Source: Larix kaempferi
Taxonomy: Eukaryota; Streptophyta; Pinopsida; Pinales; Pinaceae
Reading direction: 5' to 3'
Assembly: GCA_027924585.1 (NCBI GenBank)
Contig: BSBM01000150.1
Span: 16,846,001 to 16,910,000, forward strand
Length of the DNA: 64,000 bases
Every line of letters begins with the position of its first letter. Position 1 is the stretch's first letter. A program made the position numbers and the translations under genes. This document shows positions 11,950-23,469 of the stretch, piece by piece. Under the pieces are notes generated by a model that saw only the letters and a program-made list of their open reading frames with translations, was not told the DNA's origin and searched no databases.

Positions 11950-14347
11950 CTACTTGATCCAGAATTCTAACAGCTCATCCACATCTGGATAATTAGCTGA
12001 CTCGAGTCCCAACTGGGCATCACATGTAAAGGACTCCATGTCATTCTTGGCTAACTTATGCCAAGTGCGCAGATAAATATGGATCTTGCCTTCCTGGCTG
12101 ACAGGTTGTTTGATGAATTTGTCAACCTCTGAAATTCCTATGTGCTCGAGCTATTGAATTTTCCCTTTGACCTGCTCACATCTGGTATCAACCTGTTCAA
12201 TCATGAGCTTCAGTGGACAAGCCTTCTCAAGGAGATCTATAGTGGGAAACTACAGCTTAACCATGATATTGTCTGCAGCATACCATTTTCTTCCACATAT
12301 TGCTTGTCCCTTCTTGCTGGTTTATTCCACCATGTCAGAAATGTTTTGACAGGCATTCAAAGATGTTATGATTCTTCTTAAATTGAAACTATCCAGAACT
12401 GGGATGTCCTCTAGCTTGTCTTTGATATACCTTTTCCAATCAACAATGTTATCATAAGCTTTGGAAGCTTGTTTCCTTTTGTCAATGTGTTGTTCAATAA
12501 TAGTAGACATTCGCTCAAAAGCATTATGAGTTTCCTGAATTTCATTCACGGAACTAAATAACTCAGCTAATATTTTATGATGTTCTTCATTTACTTCATT
12601 AGCCAAGTCTCTGAACTCTTCCTGAGAAAACTTGGAGAAAGAAGAGGTGGTTGCATTGGCAGCTGCATCTTTCAGTTGTTGTTCCAGCACAGCTATCTTC
12701 TCAGCATTGGCAGTGTTCAGAACCTCTGCATCCTGCAATTGATCCTGGAGAGAAGCATTCTGTTCTTCCAGGTCCTTGAGCTGACTCTCATGTTGGTTTC
12801 TCAATTCATGAATCTGACATCCATGTTCTTCTTTAACTTTGATCAACTGCTCCTGAAGCTTCTTCAACTCCTCTTTCTGACCTGCTCTACAAGTTGTAGC
12901 TCCATTTTCCTGTAACTCAAAACCTTAGTCTTGAGATCCTTTTGATATTGAAAATAAAACTCTGTTCTTCTTTGGTTTTAGCCCTAACCAGGACTTCAGA
13001 AAACAGATTTGCTCCCTGGTAAATAGAGTCATCGGGAGTATCTTCATGAACATAGGTGGTATTCATGTGTTCTTGGGCAAACTGAGCAGCCAGGAATGCT
13101 TTGGGATCATGCATCCTTTTAGGGGCTTGTCCCAACTTTAATGAAACAATATTCTTTCCCAATACTGCATCATACGTTGAGGTTGGAATAACCAGAGGTC
13201 CAAGGTTCAAAGGGAATTTAGGCCATCCCCTTCTTTTAGGTCCAGTCAACTTGAGGAAAACCCCATCTGTAACAGTTTGGAAAGCTATTTCTTCAAGCAA
13301 CAGTTTGTCTGGGACTATCCTTGGTAGCAAATGCACTGTGCTACTTCCGCAAACTCTGATATAGGAGAAAGATTCTCCCACATACCAGTCACCAATTGTG
13401 GGGATGAGAGTTTTGGCATCAGGAGAGAAGGCAGGTGCATCTTCCCTGAATATCTGGTGATAAATAGTTCCAAAGAAGTGATCACAGATATCATATAGTA
13501 AGGGAACATAGTTGTTTTCCCACAATGTTGAACAATATATGTGAACTGGAGGAGCTGACGGGGTCCAATTCCATCCCATGAAAGGGTACTGGAATTTTGA
13601 GTAGAACACATCAATCACATAGGCTGAATAAAAGAAAGGAGGCTTCTTTGAAGCTGGTATCTTCTCATAACGCTCAATGGCTGTCTTTATCTCAAATGAC
13701 AGAATTGAAGCCCAATTGAATGACTCCCCAGTTGTGAGGACATGATGGGCCATAGGTGCCCATTCAGCTTTCAATACAGAATAGTTGGGTAGACCATATA
13801 GCCTGCACAGCATGGCAGCTAAAAGGGAATAGGGTTCCTTGAACCATGAGATAGGGTATGCATTATCAACTCTAGGCATAAATTTGGTCGGGTTGTTCAT
13901 CCATAACTTCATCATCTCGTCGAAGTTAAACCTGGTGTTGGCAGAATCCAAGAAAGTGGCATTAAGAAGTTGGGTAGCCGGCTCAAGGGCGTAAGCTCTG
14001 ATGAAAACTTCAGGGAAAAAAGAGACCAAATGGGACCCTGCGTTGTTGTTAAAGGAACAGTCTTTACGGTTTGCATGGTCAAGTATCCACTTGACTGCAT
14101 CTGTGTAAGGAAGAAGAGTTGGTCTAGATGCTATGGCGTATAATTGAGATTCCCTAATTTTCTCATTGACAAACCAGTTATCTTAGATGTCCAACAGGTC
14201 ATCATTATCAAAAATGGCATAAAGTTTTGACCAATCTATCTGATAGGTTTCTGAGACCTTGTCACTGGTATCGGCCAAAATGTCAAAGTTGGGGTCTTTG
14301 TTTATTGGGTCTTTCTGTGTTGTTTTGAAGCGAGTAACTCTCGACAT
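11950..14347 (-). pseudogene. Decayed gag-like ORF with C-terminal coiled coil
   Basis: A start at 14347 (MSRVTRFKTTQKD) opens a frame that hits a TAA at codon 55 (14185-14183), then runs open, including 14029-12917 (370 codons). Two frame changes between about 12965 and 12870 carry the homology into a coiled coil (12867-12322). After a stop at 12324-12322 the same frame continues through two more stops to a tail DVDELLEFWIK ending at 11950. Undamaged it would be about 800 residues: a globular domain (EWAPMAHHVLTTGESFNWAS, PFFYSAYVIDVFYSKF, TIGDWYVGESFSYIRV) then a coiled coil. The globular part vaguely recalls plant transposon-associated gag-like domains; no retroviral enzyme or zinc knuckle is present. 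A palindromic minisatellite lies 5' of the start. Function unknown. Confidence 0.55.
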
Positions 14348-14671
14348 GATGAAAACTGGTAATTCTGGTAAAATAAATTAAAACCAATCAAAAGCGGTTT
14401 GAAAATGACAAAAAACCATAAACAACCAATAAGAAAGGACAAAAAACCGAACTGCACTGACGAGAATAGCAGAAAAATAGCTCTGGTAAAAATTTGCAGT
14501 AAAAATCCTGAACGCAAAGAATTCTCAAAATTGAAAAATGATAAAAGAAAATAGTAAATTCGACATATTTAACAATTTCGTTGGGCAAAATCTGGACCGT
14601 AGGATTAAGACAGATCAACGGCTAAGATCTAAACATGATTGCGGGAAAACGAGTTGCGGGAGTTTATTTTG

Positions 14672-15110
14672 ACAAATATGTACATTCTTTCCGCAATCCG
14701 CGATCCGCAATCCGCAATGCGGGTTGCGGGAACACAACTCCAAATATAAACAAACCAAAGATTTCCGCAATCCGCAATTGCGGGTTGCGGGTTGCGGAAA
14801 TGAAAAACGCAGATTTATTCCTCAAACACTTTCCACATTCCGCAATCCACAATTGCGGGTTGCAGAAAAACAAAATGCGATTTTATTTTTAAAACTCCTT
14901 CCGCAATCCGCAATTGCGGGTTGCGGGTTGCGAAAAGGAGAAAAACCAATTTATTCAAACATCATTTCCGCATCCGCAATCCACAATTGCCGGTTGTGGA
15001 AAGATAAATTCCAAATCCGAAAAGCAAGCTTTCGCAATCCACATTGCGGATTGCGGGTTGCGGAAAGAACAAACTTTGGAGAAAATTCATGCTTTCCGCA
15101 ACTCACAAAA
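14672..15110. repeat. Minisatellite of palindrome-bearing units (CCGCAATCCGCAATTGCGG)
   Basis: Six to seven degenerate units of roughly 65-75 bp each carry a GC-rich inverted repeat of the type TTCCGCAATCCGCAATTGCGG followed by GTTGCGG, separated by AT-rich spacers. Clear palindromes lie near 14695-14730, 14762-14798, 14838-14866, 14899-14932, 14967-15000 and 15031-15064. Each unit can fold on itself. The array lies about 330 bp upstream of the start of the minus-strand ORF remnant at 14347. Confidence 0.85.
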
Positions 15111-18100
15111 ATGAATGAATTTTTTGAAGGGTAAATAATTAACTAAATCAAATCACGACAAAGAAGTAAAATGAATGATCCATCATGATGAAACCCCAAA
15201 TTGAATAAGGAATTTAAACATTACCTTCAAAATTTAGAGTTGGGGCTCCATTATTTCATTAAATAATGGTATATGTTGTGCCTACAACACAGCAGTGGGT
15301 AGGAAGCATTTTTCTTGTCATGAAGAAAACGTCCAACCCCATTGATGAAAACTTGCTTTACGACCTCTTTATGTACAACAAAACTGCACTATGTGTGGCA
15401 ATGTGATACATCACTGTTACCCAGCTGAGTTTATATGTACTTCTACTCGCCAAGCCAAAAACCCAGCTTAACATCAGATATATAATTCTATACGGGGTCC
15501 TCAAATGTTGACTATCATATTCTCCATTAGATCTCGGTCTCAACTATCTCTCAGGGACTGTCATCTTATTAGCATACTCAAAATGATCCATCTTGGCCTC
15601 AGCTATCCAGACGTCGTTCATCATGATTTTAGGGGAAGGAAACTTGTAGGCTGCAGCTATGTGAAGTGGTTGAAAATATGCAAGCCCTTCTCCTTTGATA
15701 TCTAAAATGATCCTGGTGTTAACATCTACGTGAGGAAAAATCCACCCGATAACTTTTGAGCATGGGAATAACTTCGGCGTGTGGCCGCCGGAGTTCTTTG
15801 ATCCACTATTAACTCTTCAATGGAAGCGTCATGGGCATTTCTATCTTTGATTGCTCTGTATAGTTCGCCTCATTGGAAATCTAGAGTGCCTCTGATCACG
15901 GCTTTAGTATCTTCGAACATTGTATCTAGCGAGGTATCCAATAATATCTCAATGTCTGAGTCTGATTCGGCTAACTTGGACTTTCTCCTGGCGGACAAAT
16001 GAGGGAACAAATTATTCATAAACAATTCATTACTCATGATATAAATGAGCAAAAATGAAATTAACATCTGAATGTTTCGATTGTCTGTTTTATCCATGAG
16101 CAAAATAAGGTTTTTAGTCAATTTCAAATTTCTGTATGTTTGGCAGCCTATCTTCTCCGAAACAATGTGTACAAAGTCTTACAAAAGAAACAATTTGGAG
16201 ACAAAACAGTAGTTGATTAACTGAAGAATTTCATGCAATTATTAACGTTCATTTCGCTTCAGTGAGCATGTAATGCCTTGTTCTATCCTTATCACTTGAA
16301 CTGTCATTAACTATTGTAATTGCTTATTATTGTGTAACTTCGTCAGTTTGATTACACTGTGGAAATATGAATTTACTATTTTGTGGATTTTACATATATA
16401 TGAGTGTGATGTTAATATGATGGATTATATTCGTGTTTTGATTATGTTTCTAAAATGAAAATTTAATAAATGATGGGTATGTGGATACCAAGTTAAAGTT
16501 ATATGTTGCATGGATGGATATGATACCAGGTGCATGGTACATAGAAAAATGATTTTCATTATTGTTCATTAGTAATGAAATGTATATACATGTCAATGAT
16601 TGCACGATATTCCCAATCTTGTGATGGGAGATTAACCTACAGGTTAAAAGAGTTAAGTGATAGTTGAGTCCTACAAGGTGGGAGTACCACTGGGACATAA
16701 ATTCCAAAAGATAAATGGTATGCAAGTGATGCATTATTGTTTAGCATGATTATTGTGTTATTATCATGATGTGTGGATAGGTGTGGAGTTTCAGGAAACT
16801 CAACCGCCCAACTTGGTTATTTGATGACAAAACTTGAGTACAATAGTCGCAACGCAGTCACTATGTCAATGTAGACATAGTCCCTTGTTCTATTAGGGGG
16901 GTGGAGGCATTACCCACCGTTTATCCCTGAAACCCAGAGTCATGGGAGGGTTGTGCTACGGCGTGCTCCCCAAGGTGTGTGATGATGACTCGTGGTTTCC
17001 TGCTGGGGAAGCTTGGTCGATGTAGTCGACACTTCCACTTACGGGTTCTAACTGGAGCCGCTCATGGCATGACACTTCAGGGTAGTCCAACATAGGAAGG
17101 ATAGGATGTGGAAGTTAGATGTGATTTAGGTAGGAGGTAGGTAGATAGGAACATCTTGGATGTTTTAGAGGGAACTTAACTAACTGTGCGTGTTTTGAAA
17201 CCTATGTTTGGTTCTTGTGTTGTAACTCGGTATAATACATTTGTGTCATAGATTATTATGACCTAAGTTAGTGGTGGTAAGTACCCTTCCTTGTAATTGT
17301 TTGATTAAACTAATGTGAACATAAAGGTAATGAAATGAAACCTTGAATGGATAACTCTTACAAAACTAATAATGCTAAAGTAATTAGGTAATATGTATGC
17401 TCGTTCTACCTACATGGAAGATTATTATTAATAGTTAGCAAGTATTCTTATTTGAGATAATGTTGCTTATAGTACATATCCGACCTGTGCATGCACTGGC
17501 CATGTATGCACACTTTGGACATGTACGCTAATATAGATATATGAATACTAGACATGTTAAATAATTGTATAAGTTGCTATGAATAACTAAGTTAATTGTG
17601 TGATGATCCAATAAAGATAATGAACATTAAGTTGTTAAGTATATGTGAACATTGTAGTAAGCAATTGATTAAGTGTCTTCTATTGGAATTGTCGTAAAGA
17701 AATTATCGTGAATAAAACATAAATATTGTTCCATATGCGTTAGTAGAATTGTATTGTTTAATCGTTATCAAGATTGTTTAAAACCCTTGAGGGTGATTTG
17801 TTTACAAATACAAGAATGTTGTGTTGGTACTAAGGTACATGTTGGTTAAACAAATAAACATTTATTATTATTTATTAAACACTAATTATCATTATTTATT
17901 ATTTTAATTATTATTCTTATTATTAATTAATTGATGTTAATGATAATAAAATTGTCATTTACCATAAACATAGTTGGATCAAATCAATTATTATAAAGAT
18001 GATTGAGTAAAGTAAATATTCAAAGAGTTAATCACGACTTGAAAAGTCAAAACCAATAACTATTATAGTATTATTTTATTCAAACATATGTAATGCTTGA

Positions 18101-18745
18101 ATAGTGAGTGAGACTATTAATTAACCCACTGTCTCGTGAAAAATCCTAAGTGAACATATCCAAGACTTATTAATGAATGTACAACCAACTCACCTAACTA
18201 AATTAATTAACATTTATGTCATTGAACTTCTCAAAAGAATAAACACATAAAATATAATATTTGTTTTATGGAATTAAATGTTTGGGGGTTTTGGGAGTGA
18301 TTTGAGGAGGGCGGTGGAGTAAGCCCGAAGGCATGAGTAGGATGAAAGAGGTACTTAGGGAGGAAGGAGAAGGAAAGAAAGGGGTTCATAGAGGAGAGAA
18401 AATGGTGAACACTATGAAGGAATGAGAAATTCATGGGAAGAGAGGCTTCGAGGAGGGGAACAACTCGAGGTTGGAGGAAATGGAGGATTATAGGAGAAAC
18501 AACAGAGGAGGTCTGTTTCTGATATTTTTGGGAAACACTAAACCGGTTGGACGGGTTGTACTCAAGTTTTGGGCTTGAGGTCCAAGAAGAAATTCTTGAA
18601 ACTAAGAAGTCGGCAAGACTTCCTAATTTGAAGGGTGGTAAACCTGTTGTGGTAGGTTGAGTTTCTGTTGTCCTACAGATATTTTACTTGTAAGAAATTT
18701 CAATTTTTACTTTTTAAAATATAAACTGTTGAAAGTAAGTATGCC
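15111..18745. other. No recognisable gene; mixed repeat relics
   Basis: Small open frames exist but none has a family motif. A GC-richer block at 16780-17110 (GGGGGGTGGAGGCATTACCCACC and flanks) and a purine-rich block at 18290-18500 resemble parts of retrotransposon LTRs or leaders, but I found no partner copy in the window. The sequence up to 18745 is continuous with that after 21660, into which the next element inserted. Confidence 0.35.
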
Positions 18746-18750
18746 TAGAA

Positions 18751-19451
18751 TGTGAAAATCCTCACAGCAGATCTAAGAGATGATGTAGACCTCACAAGAG
18801 TAATTATGATTAAGCAGGAAAATAGAATAAGAGTTATCAATACAGTGTAATGAGCAACAGAATAATATGGTACAGTAGAACTCGGATAGAAGCAATAATA
18901 CTTCACACACACTAGTTAATTAATCACAATATGGACAAATAAATAGTACAATGGTAGAGAGGATTCGAATGCCCAAGGTGGCAATTCGAATTAACCTCTC
19001 AGAGTGATCATAAGATCAATAGAGTGTCATCGGAGCACAACTAGGTGTCCTCATGATCATTAGAGCACAACTGAAAGTCTTCATCATCATCAGTGGAGTC
19101 ATCAATGCTCGAGTAACTATCAACCATCAGTCAAACTAACTCTGGTAGGTGTAACTGAGTGTAACTGACTGTAAACTGAAGACAACTGGACTGATAGGTG
19201 AAGAAGGGTGAGTTGCTCCATAAAATCAAGGAAGAATGGTGCATTAAGCAACTGGAGGGCTAAAACTAAATAGTGAGAAGATCCTGGGGGCTGGCTAACT
19301 AAGGGCTAGGTGCTGGAGTGATGACTAGGATGCATGCAAAATGCATGCAAACCCTAGAATGCATGCAAACCCTAAAGGTGCATGCATGACTGAAAATGTC
19401 AATGATCAAAATACTGGTGGGACTACGATGGAGTATAGGAATATCCTAACA
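18751..19451 (-). repeat. 3' LTR of the non-autonomous element (701 bp)
   Basis: Near copy of 20925-21655. It contains repeated ATGCATGCAAACCCT phrases near 19330-19385 and three GTAACTGA-type decamers near 19145-19180. Confidence 0.93.
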
Positions 19452-19461
19452 CCCCCCCTTA
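19452..19461 (-). other. Polypurine tract (complement)
   Basis: CCCCCCCTT on the plus strand reads AAGGGGGGG on the element strand and abuts the 3' LTR. Confidence 0.8.
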
Positions 19462-19637
19462 ATCCATCCTGGGCCCTGGTAACTAAGACCAAAGGTCACC
19501 CAATACAATGAATAATAACAATCAATAAACCAAGGAAGTGGGAAAATTTCATGGGAAACATACCCCTTCCTCAAAAAATAGACTGTAAGGCACACATAAA
19601 AATAAATGCTTCAAACTCAAGCAGGTGTGATGCTGGG

Positions 19638-20912
19638 TCATATGTCTGGAGGTATCTTCTTCTTGGGAAGAAGTGGATCATGCTCAAAAAGCATGTGCTT
19701 GTACTTGCTCTTCAGATCGAATGTGATGAGAACAAATCCAACAGTATTAGAATGATCCTTGAACCTGTGATTCAAATCAGCTGAGGTAGGATCAAATTTT
19801 TTAATGTGCATATAGTCCTTTGTCTTCTCCTTCGAACCACCATGGGTGAGATTATGCCAAAAAGAACTATTACATGTTTGCTTGAAATCAAAATCAGATT
19901 TGAGACTTTCAAAACAGTTTCTTGAGATCTCCTTTGAACCAGCAGGGGTGAGATCAAAACTATCATATGCATGAGAAATTTTCCCAAGCAGTAATTGCTT
20001 AGAACCCAAATTAGATACAAGACTTGAATCATGGCTTCTTGAAATCTCCTTTGAACCATGAGAGGTGAGATCAAAACCAGTAGATGCATGAGAAATTATC
20101 CCAAGCGAATGGCCATGGCCATATTCTTCAATGACCTTCTGAAAGCATGAATTTATGATCATATAGTAGTATAAAAGAGGAGATAGTTGGAGAAGAGCGA
20201 ATGCATTACCTTCAGTAGCTGTTTTGACCTCTGAAATAATCATGTGATCATGATGCAAACCAACAGACTCTGGTGCAAGAGAGGATTTAGGACCTTCTGC
20301 AATATCTAGAGTGTGAGTTGGCACAGAAAGAGAAGAAAGTTTGAGCATGAGTGGAGAATCTGCAAGTTCTTTGTCAACAACTTCAATATGAGATGATACT
20401 GGTGCATGATCTAAGAGACCATCAAGAGGAGCGAATGCATCACTTTGCTTGCTTTCGAATGGGTTGGGACCAAGTCCTTCATTCTCTCTACCAAATATTT
20501 CATCCAAGCGAGCCCATAGCTCTTTTGGTGATGAAAAATCAGGGAGGTCATATAACATCCAATCAAACATAGCATCCAACATTGATCCAAAGGCTTTATC
20601 AACTTTATTAAACCAATCAATCTTCTCTTCAGAAGATTCGAACTCTCTTTCAAAACAACAATCAAAGAGATCATGGCTCTTCAAGTATGCTATCATTTTT
20701 GGTTTCCAATCATCATAGCTGAGAGGAGAGAAAGGAGAAAGAGGAGTGATCTCTTTTGAATTCATTGAAGCTATAGAAGACCTGCAAAAACAATATAGAA
20801 TAACTGCAACTGCTGCAAAAAATGCAGAAACTGCTGCAACTGCTACACTCGAAATCTGGATAATAACCTGCAAAAAACTCTCAAGAAGGGAGATAAACAA
20901 TACTCTCAACAT
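19638..20912 (-). CDS. Gag-like ORF of the non-autonomous element
   Basis: One open frame runs from the primer-binding site to 19638. The first ATG (20912) overlaps the primer-binding site and gives 424 residues with a hydrophobic start; the ATG at 20765 (MNSKEITPLSPFSPLSYDDW) gives 375 residues and is the more likely start. From there the pattern YDDWKPKMIAYLKSHDL, then SPKELWARLDEIFGRENEG, matches the start of plant copia Gag (W...M..YL, then ELW..L...FG). The C-terminal half contains two to three repeats of about 50 residues built around FDLT..GSKEISR (from 20085 down to about 19810). No CCHC zinc knuckle is present, so RNA binding would have to come from another element's Gag. The frame is intact, which supports relative youth or maintained function in packaging. 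Confidence 0.7.
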   Translation of the reverse strand: MLRVLFISLLESFLQVIIQISSVAVAAVSAFFAAVAVILYCFCRSSIASMNSKEITPLSPFSPLSYDDWKPKMIAYLKSHDLFDCCFEREFESSEEKIDWFNKVDKAFGSMLDAMFDWMLYDLPDFSSPKELWARLDEIFGRENEGLGPNPFESKQSDAFAPLDGLLDHAPVSSHIEVVDKELADSPLMLKLSSLSVPTHTLDIAEGPKSSLAPESVGLHHDHMIISEVKTATEGNAFALLQLSPLLYYYMIINSCFQKVIEEYGHGHSLGIISHASTGFDLTSHGSKEISRSHDSSLVSNLGSKQLLLGKISHAYDSFDLTPAGSKEISRNCFESLKSDFDFKQTCNSSFWHNLTHGGSKEKTKDYMHIKKFDPTSADLNHRFKDHSNTVGFVLITFDLKSKYKHMLFEHDPLLPKKKIPPDI

Positions 20913-20924
20913 GCTCTGATACCA
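20911..20924 (-). other. Primer-binding site (tRNA-iMet type)
   Basis: On the element strand TGGTATCAGAGCAT directly follows the LTR end. The ATG of the long ORF overlaps its last bases. Confidence 0.9.
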
Positions 20925-21655
20925 TGTGAAAATCCTCACAGCAGATCTAAGAGATGATGTATACCTCACAAGAGTAATTATGATTAAGCAGGAAAATAGA
21001 AGAAGAGTGATCAATACAGTATAATGAGCAACAGAATAATATGGTACAGTAGAACTCGGATAGAAGCAATAATACTTCACACACACTAGTTAATTAATCA
21101 CAATATGGACAAATAAATAGTACAATGGTAGAGAGGATTCGAATGTCCAAGGTGGCAATTCAAATTAGCCTCTCAGAGTGATCATAAGATCAATAGAGTG
21201 TCATTGGAGCACAACTAGGTGTCCTCATGATCATCGGAGCACAACTGGAAGTCTTCATCATCATCAGTGGAGTCATCAATGCTCAAGTAACTGTCAACCA
21301 TCAGTCAAACTAACTCTGGTAGGTGTAACTGAGTGTAACTAAGTGTAACTGACTGTAACTAAATGTAACTGAATGTAAACTGAAGACAACTGGACTGGTA
21401 GGTGAAGAAAGGCGAGTCGCTCCCTAAAATCAAGGAAGAAGGGCGCATTAAGCAACTGGAGGGCTAAAACTGAATAGTGAGAAGCTCCTGGGGGCTAGCT
21501 AACTGAGGGCTAGGTGTTGGAGTGATGACTGGGATGCATGCAAAATGCATGCAAACCCTAGAATGCATGCAAACCCTAAAGGTGCATGCATGACTGAAAA
21601 TGTAAATGATCAAAATACTGATGGGACTAGGATGGAGTATAGGAATATCCCAACA
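20925..21655 (-). repeat. 5' LTR of the non-autonomous element (731 bp)
   Basis: Same sequence as 18751-19451 but with three additional GTAACTNANT decamers near 21325-21380, which account for the whole 30-bp length difference. Confidence 0.93.
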
Positions 21656-21660
21656 TAGAA

Positions 21661-22386
21661 GTGTAAAGAAATTGATCTTTTTATGCATATTAGTATTTGA
21701 TTTCTACATGTTAGATATGCAAAAAAAAATCTAAGTTAGAAGTAAGCTTTACAAAACATGAAACAGGTAAACTAGAAAAACTTTTCAAACTATCAAATTC
21801 CACTAAATTTAAACTAAGGACTGGTGAGGTCCTTACAAAGCATGCAAATGATGACTTGTCACAACTTAATTTGACAAAAACATTGAGAAGAATACACAGT
21901 GAAGAATTAGTTGCAAAACTTTAGGCTTTTTCTATGTGAACTTAAGGTTTAGTACACATGTTGTATAGAGGCTACTAAAACTATGCATAGTCAATTGCAT
22001 TTTCTGTATTCCCATTGCACCAAATTGATTGAAAATAACAACAATGCTGAGCATAATGAAACTTTATACATTTATCTATCGGCAGGGGAAGCATAACGAC
22101 ATTCATAAGCGAATAACATGACAACTTGCAACATATTGTTCAACTGAAAACACAACCGACGACGGGGTCATGTCCAAACATTCCTCATTTTGTTGCCTAA
22201 ACCTCTAAGTTTGTGTGGCCTGAGACGGTCCAATAAAGTGAAAGGCTTTCAAAAACACAATGATGTAGTTAGAGGGTGCTTTGGGCATGCATGAAAGCAA
22301 TGTTGCTCGCGTGTGCCCATGGCTTCTGTCTTTGCCTGGATAGCAAAGGGGTAACCCTAAGAAGACAAGCTCGGTCAAGCTTGTGC
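21661..22386. other. No gene seen
   Basis: AT-rich DNA continuing the target of the preceding insertion. GC content rises from about 22260 towards the next element. Confidence 0.4.
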
Positions 22387-22391
22387 GTCGC

Positions 22392-22604
22392 TGCAGTGAA
22401 CGTATCCGTTCACTAAGTTAATAGTCAAATCCAACTCTCATATTGAATGATAAAACGATAATATATTAGATGATGTTTATAAAATTACAATAAGATGGCC
22501 TTTTATAAGGCTTGAGTAATCATAACGAAGGGTTATGACCTTTCACTAATAATCTAATAATCTATTAAGTTATAATTAATAATATTAATTAAATATTCAC
22601 AACA
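22392..22604 (-). repeat. 3' LTR (213 bp)
   Basis: On the minus strand it opens TGTTGTGAATATTT after the purine tract AAGGGGAAGGCAA and closes with CGTTCACTGCA. TATA-like TTATAAAAGG lies in the middle. Confidence 0.75.
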
Positions 22605-22940
22605 TTGCCTTCCCCTTAGGAAAGCTTTGTCCTCAAAGCTTAGATTATTGTTGTCGTCTTTTATTCTGGCTCTATGTCGCACTGATGACTTGAGAGGTGC
22701 GATTTCAATTACAACCATTGCCTCCTTTTGATTATTTTGTCTTGGTATTTGCATTAAGTATGAACTTGGTGAAGTTTTGTTTACGTTTTTTCTACTTGTG
22801 TGATTGCTTCTTTTAACTATGTTTGTCGTCAATTGAACATGCTCAACATGCATTATGACCTTAACTATTGTCGTGTTGATATTCCCAACACATATTCTGT
22901 CAATTCCCTTGAATGGGCTCTTTGTGCTTATAATGCTCAT
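22554..22940 (-). pseudogene. Possible pol C-terminal remnant overlapping the upstream ORF
   Basis: This 128-codon frame starts at an ATG that overlaps the stop of the ORF at 22937-23275 (TTATGAGC arrangement). Near its end, LSFEDKAFLRGRQ lies over the polypurine tract; another frame there reads like the usual tail of gypsy polyproteins. It contains no enzyme motif and runs into the 3' LTR. It may be a chance frame or a decayed pol tail. Confidence 0.3.
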
Positions 22941-23275
22941 AAGAACATCGGCTTGTCTCTAGTATCACAGTCTTGGTGAGGATCATCTTTCCTCTTGTCA
23001 AATATTTTGTTGTCATTTTCTTCATTACTAGGGTATGTTATATCTTTGTTTTGCACAATGTCTTGATTGTTACTATTACTCTCATGGGAGATGACATAAT
23101 AGTCTACTGTATCTTCATCTTTTACATTAGCTTGGATGGTTTCTTCTACATGATTTTCACATCCATCTTCATTTTCTTTAAACGTTTCGTCCATAGATTT
23201 TTTTATTTCATCTATATCCTTAAAGATTTTCTCAAGGAGACTTATGAATTCATCACTCTCACTATAAGATGCCAT
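22937..23275 (-). CDS. Small acidic protein of the LTR element, unknown
   Basis: An open frame of 112 residues beginning MASYSESDEFISLLEKIFKD. It is rich in Asp, Glu and Asn and probably helical at the N-terminus. I do not recognise it. It is the best candidate for a real product of this element because it has a good ATG, lies in the middle of the interior and is followed without a gap by the next overlapping frame. It could equally be a relic of a longer gag. Confidence 0.4.
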   Translation of the reverse strand: MASYSESDEFISLLEKIFKDIDEIKKSMDETFKENEDGCENHVEETIQANVKDEDTVDYYVISHESNSNNQDIVQNKDITYPSNEENDNKIFDKRKDDPHQDCDTRDKPMFL

Positions 23276-23469
23276 GGATGCATGGATGTTTGTAGAGGGC
23301 TATTTTGGCCTTTTAAGGTGAAACTTTGAATAATAATGTATTAATTAATTAATATTATTATTATTGTATATATAATTTTTTATAATATTATTATTTTTAA
23401 CAATATTAAAAATAATAATTATTATTATTATTAATATTTGAAATTTTGAAATATTATAATGTAATATTA

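Larger units (their letters stand above)
18746..21660 (-). mobile_element. Complete non-autonomous LTR element (gag-like ORF only), target duplication TAGAA
   Basis: Direct LTRs at 18751-19451 and 20925-21655 both run TGTGAAAATCC...AACA, and the 5-bp duplication TAGAA lies at 18746-18750 and 21656-21660. Next to the right LTR, GCTCTGATACCA (20913-20924) is the complement of an initiator-Met primer-binding site; next to the left LTR, ACCCCCCCTT is the complement of a polypurine tract. The element is therefore on the minus strand, with its 5' LTR on the right. The 1.47-kb interior holds one long ORF and no protease, integrase or reverse transcriptase. It must have been mobilised by another element. 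The LTRs look very similar apart from one 30-bp length difference, so the insertion is fairly young. Confidence 0.95.
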
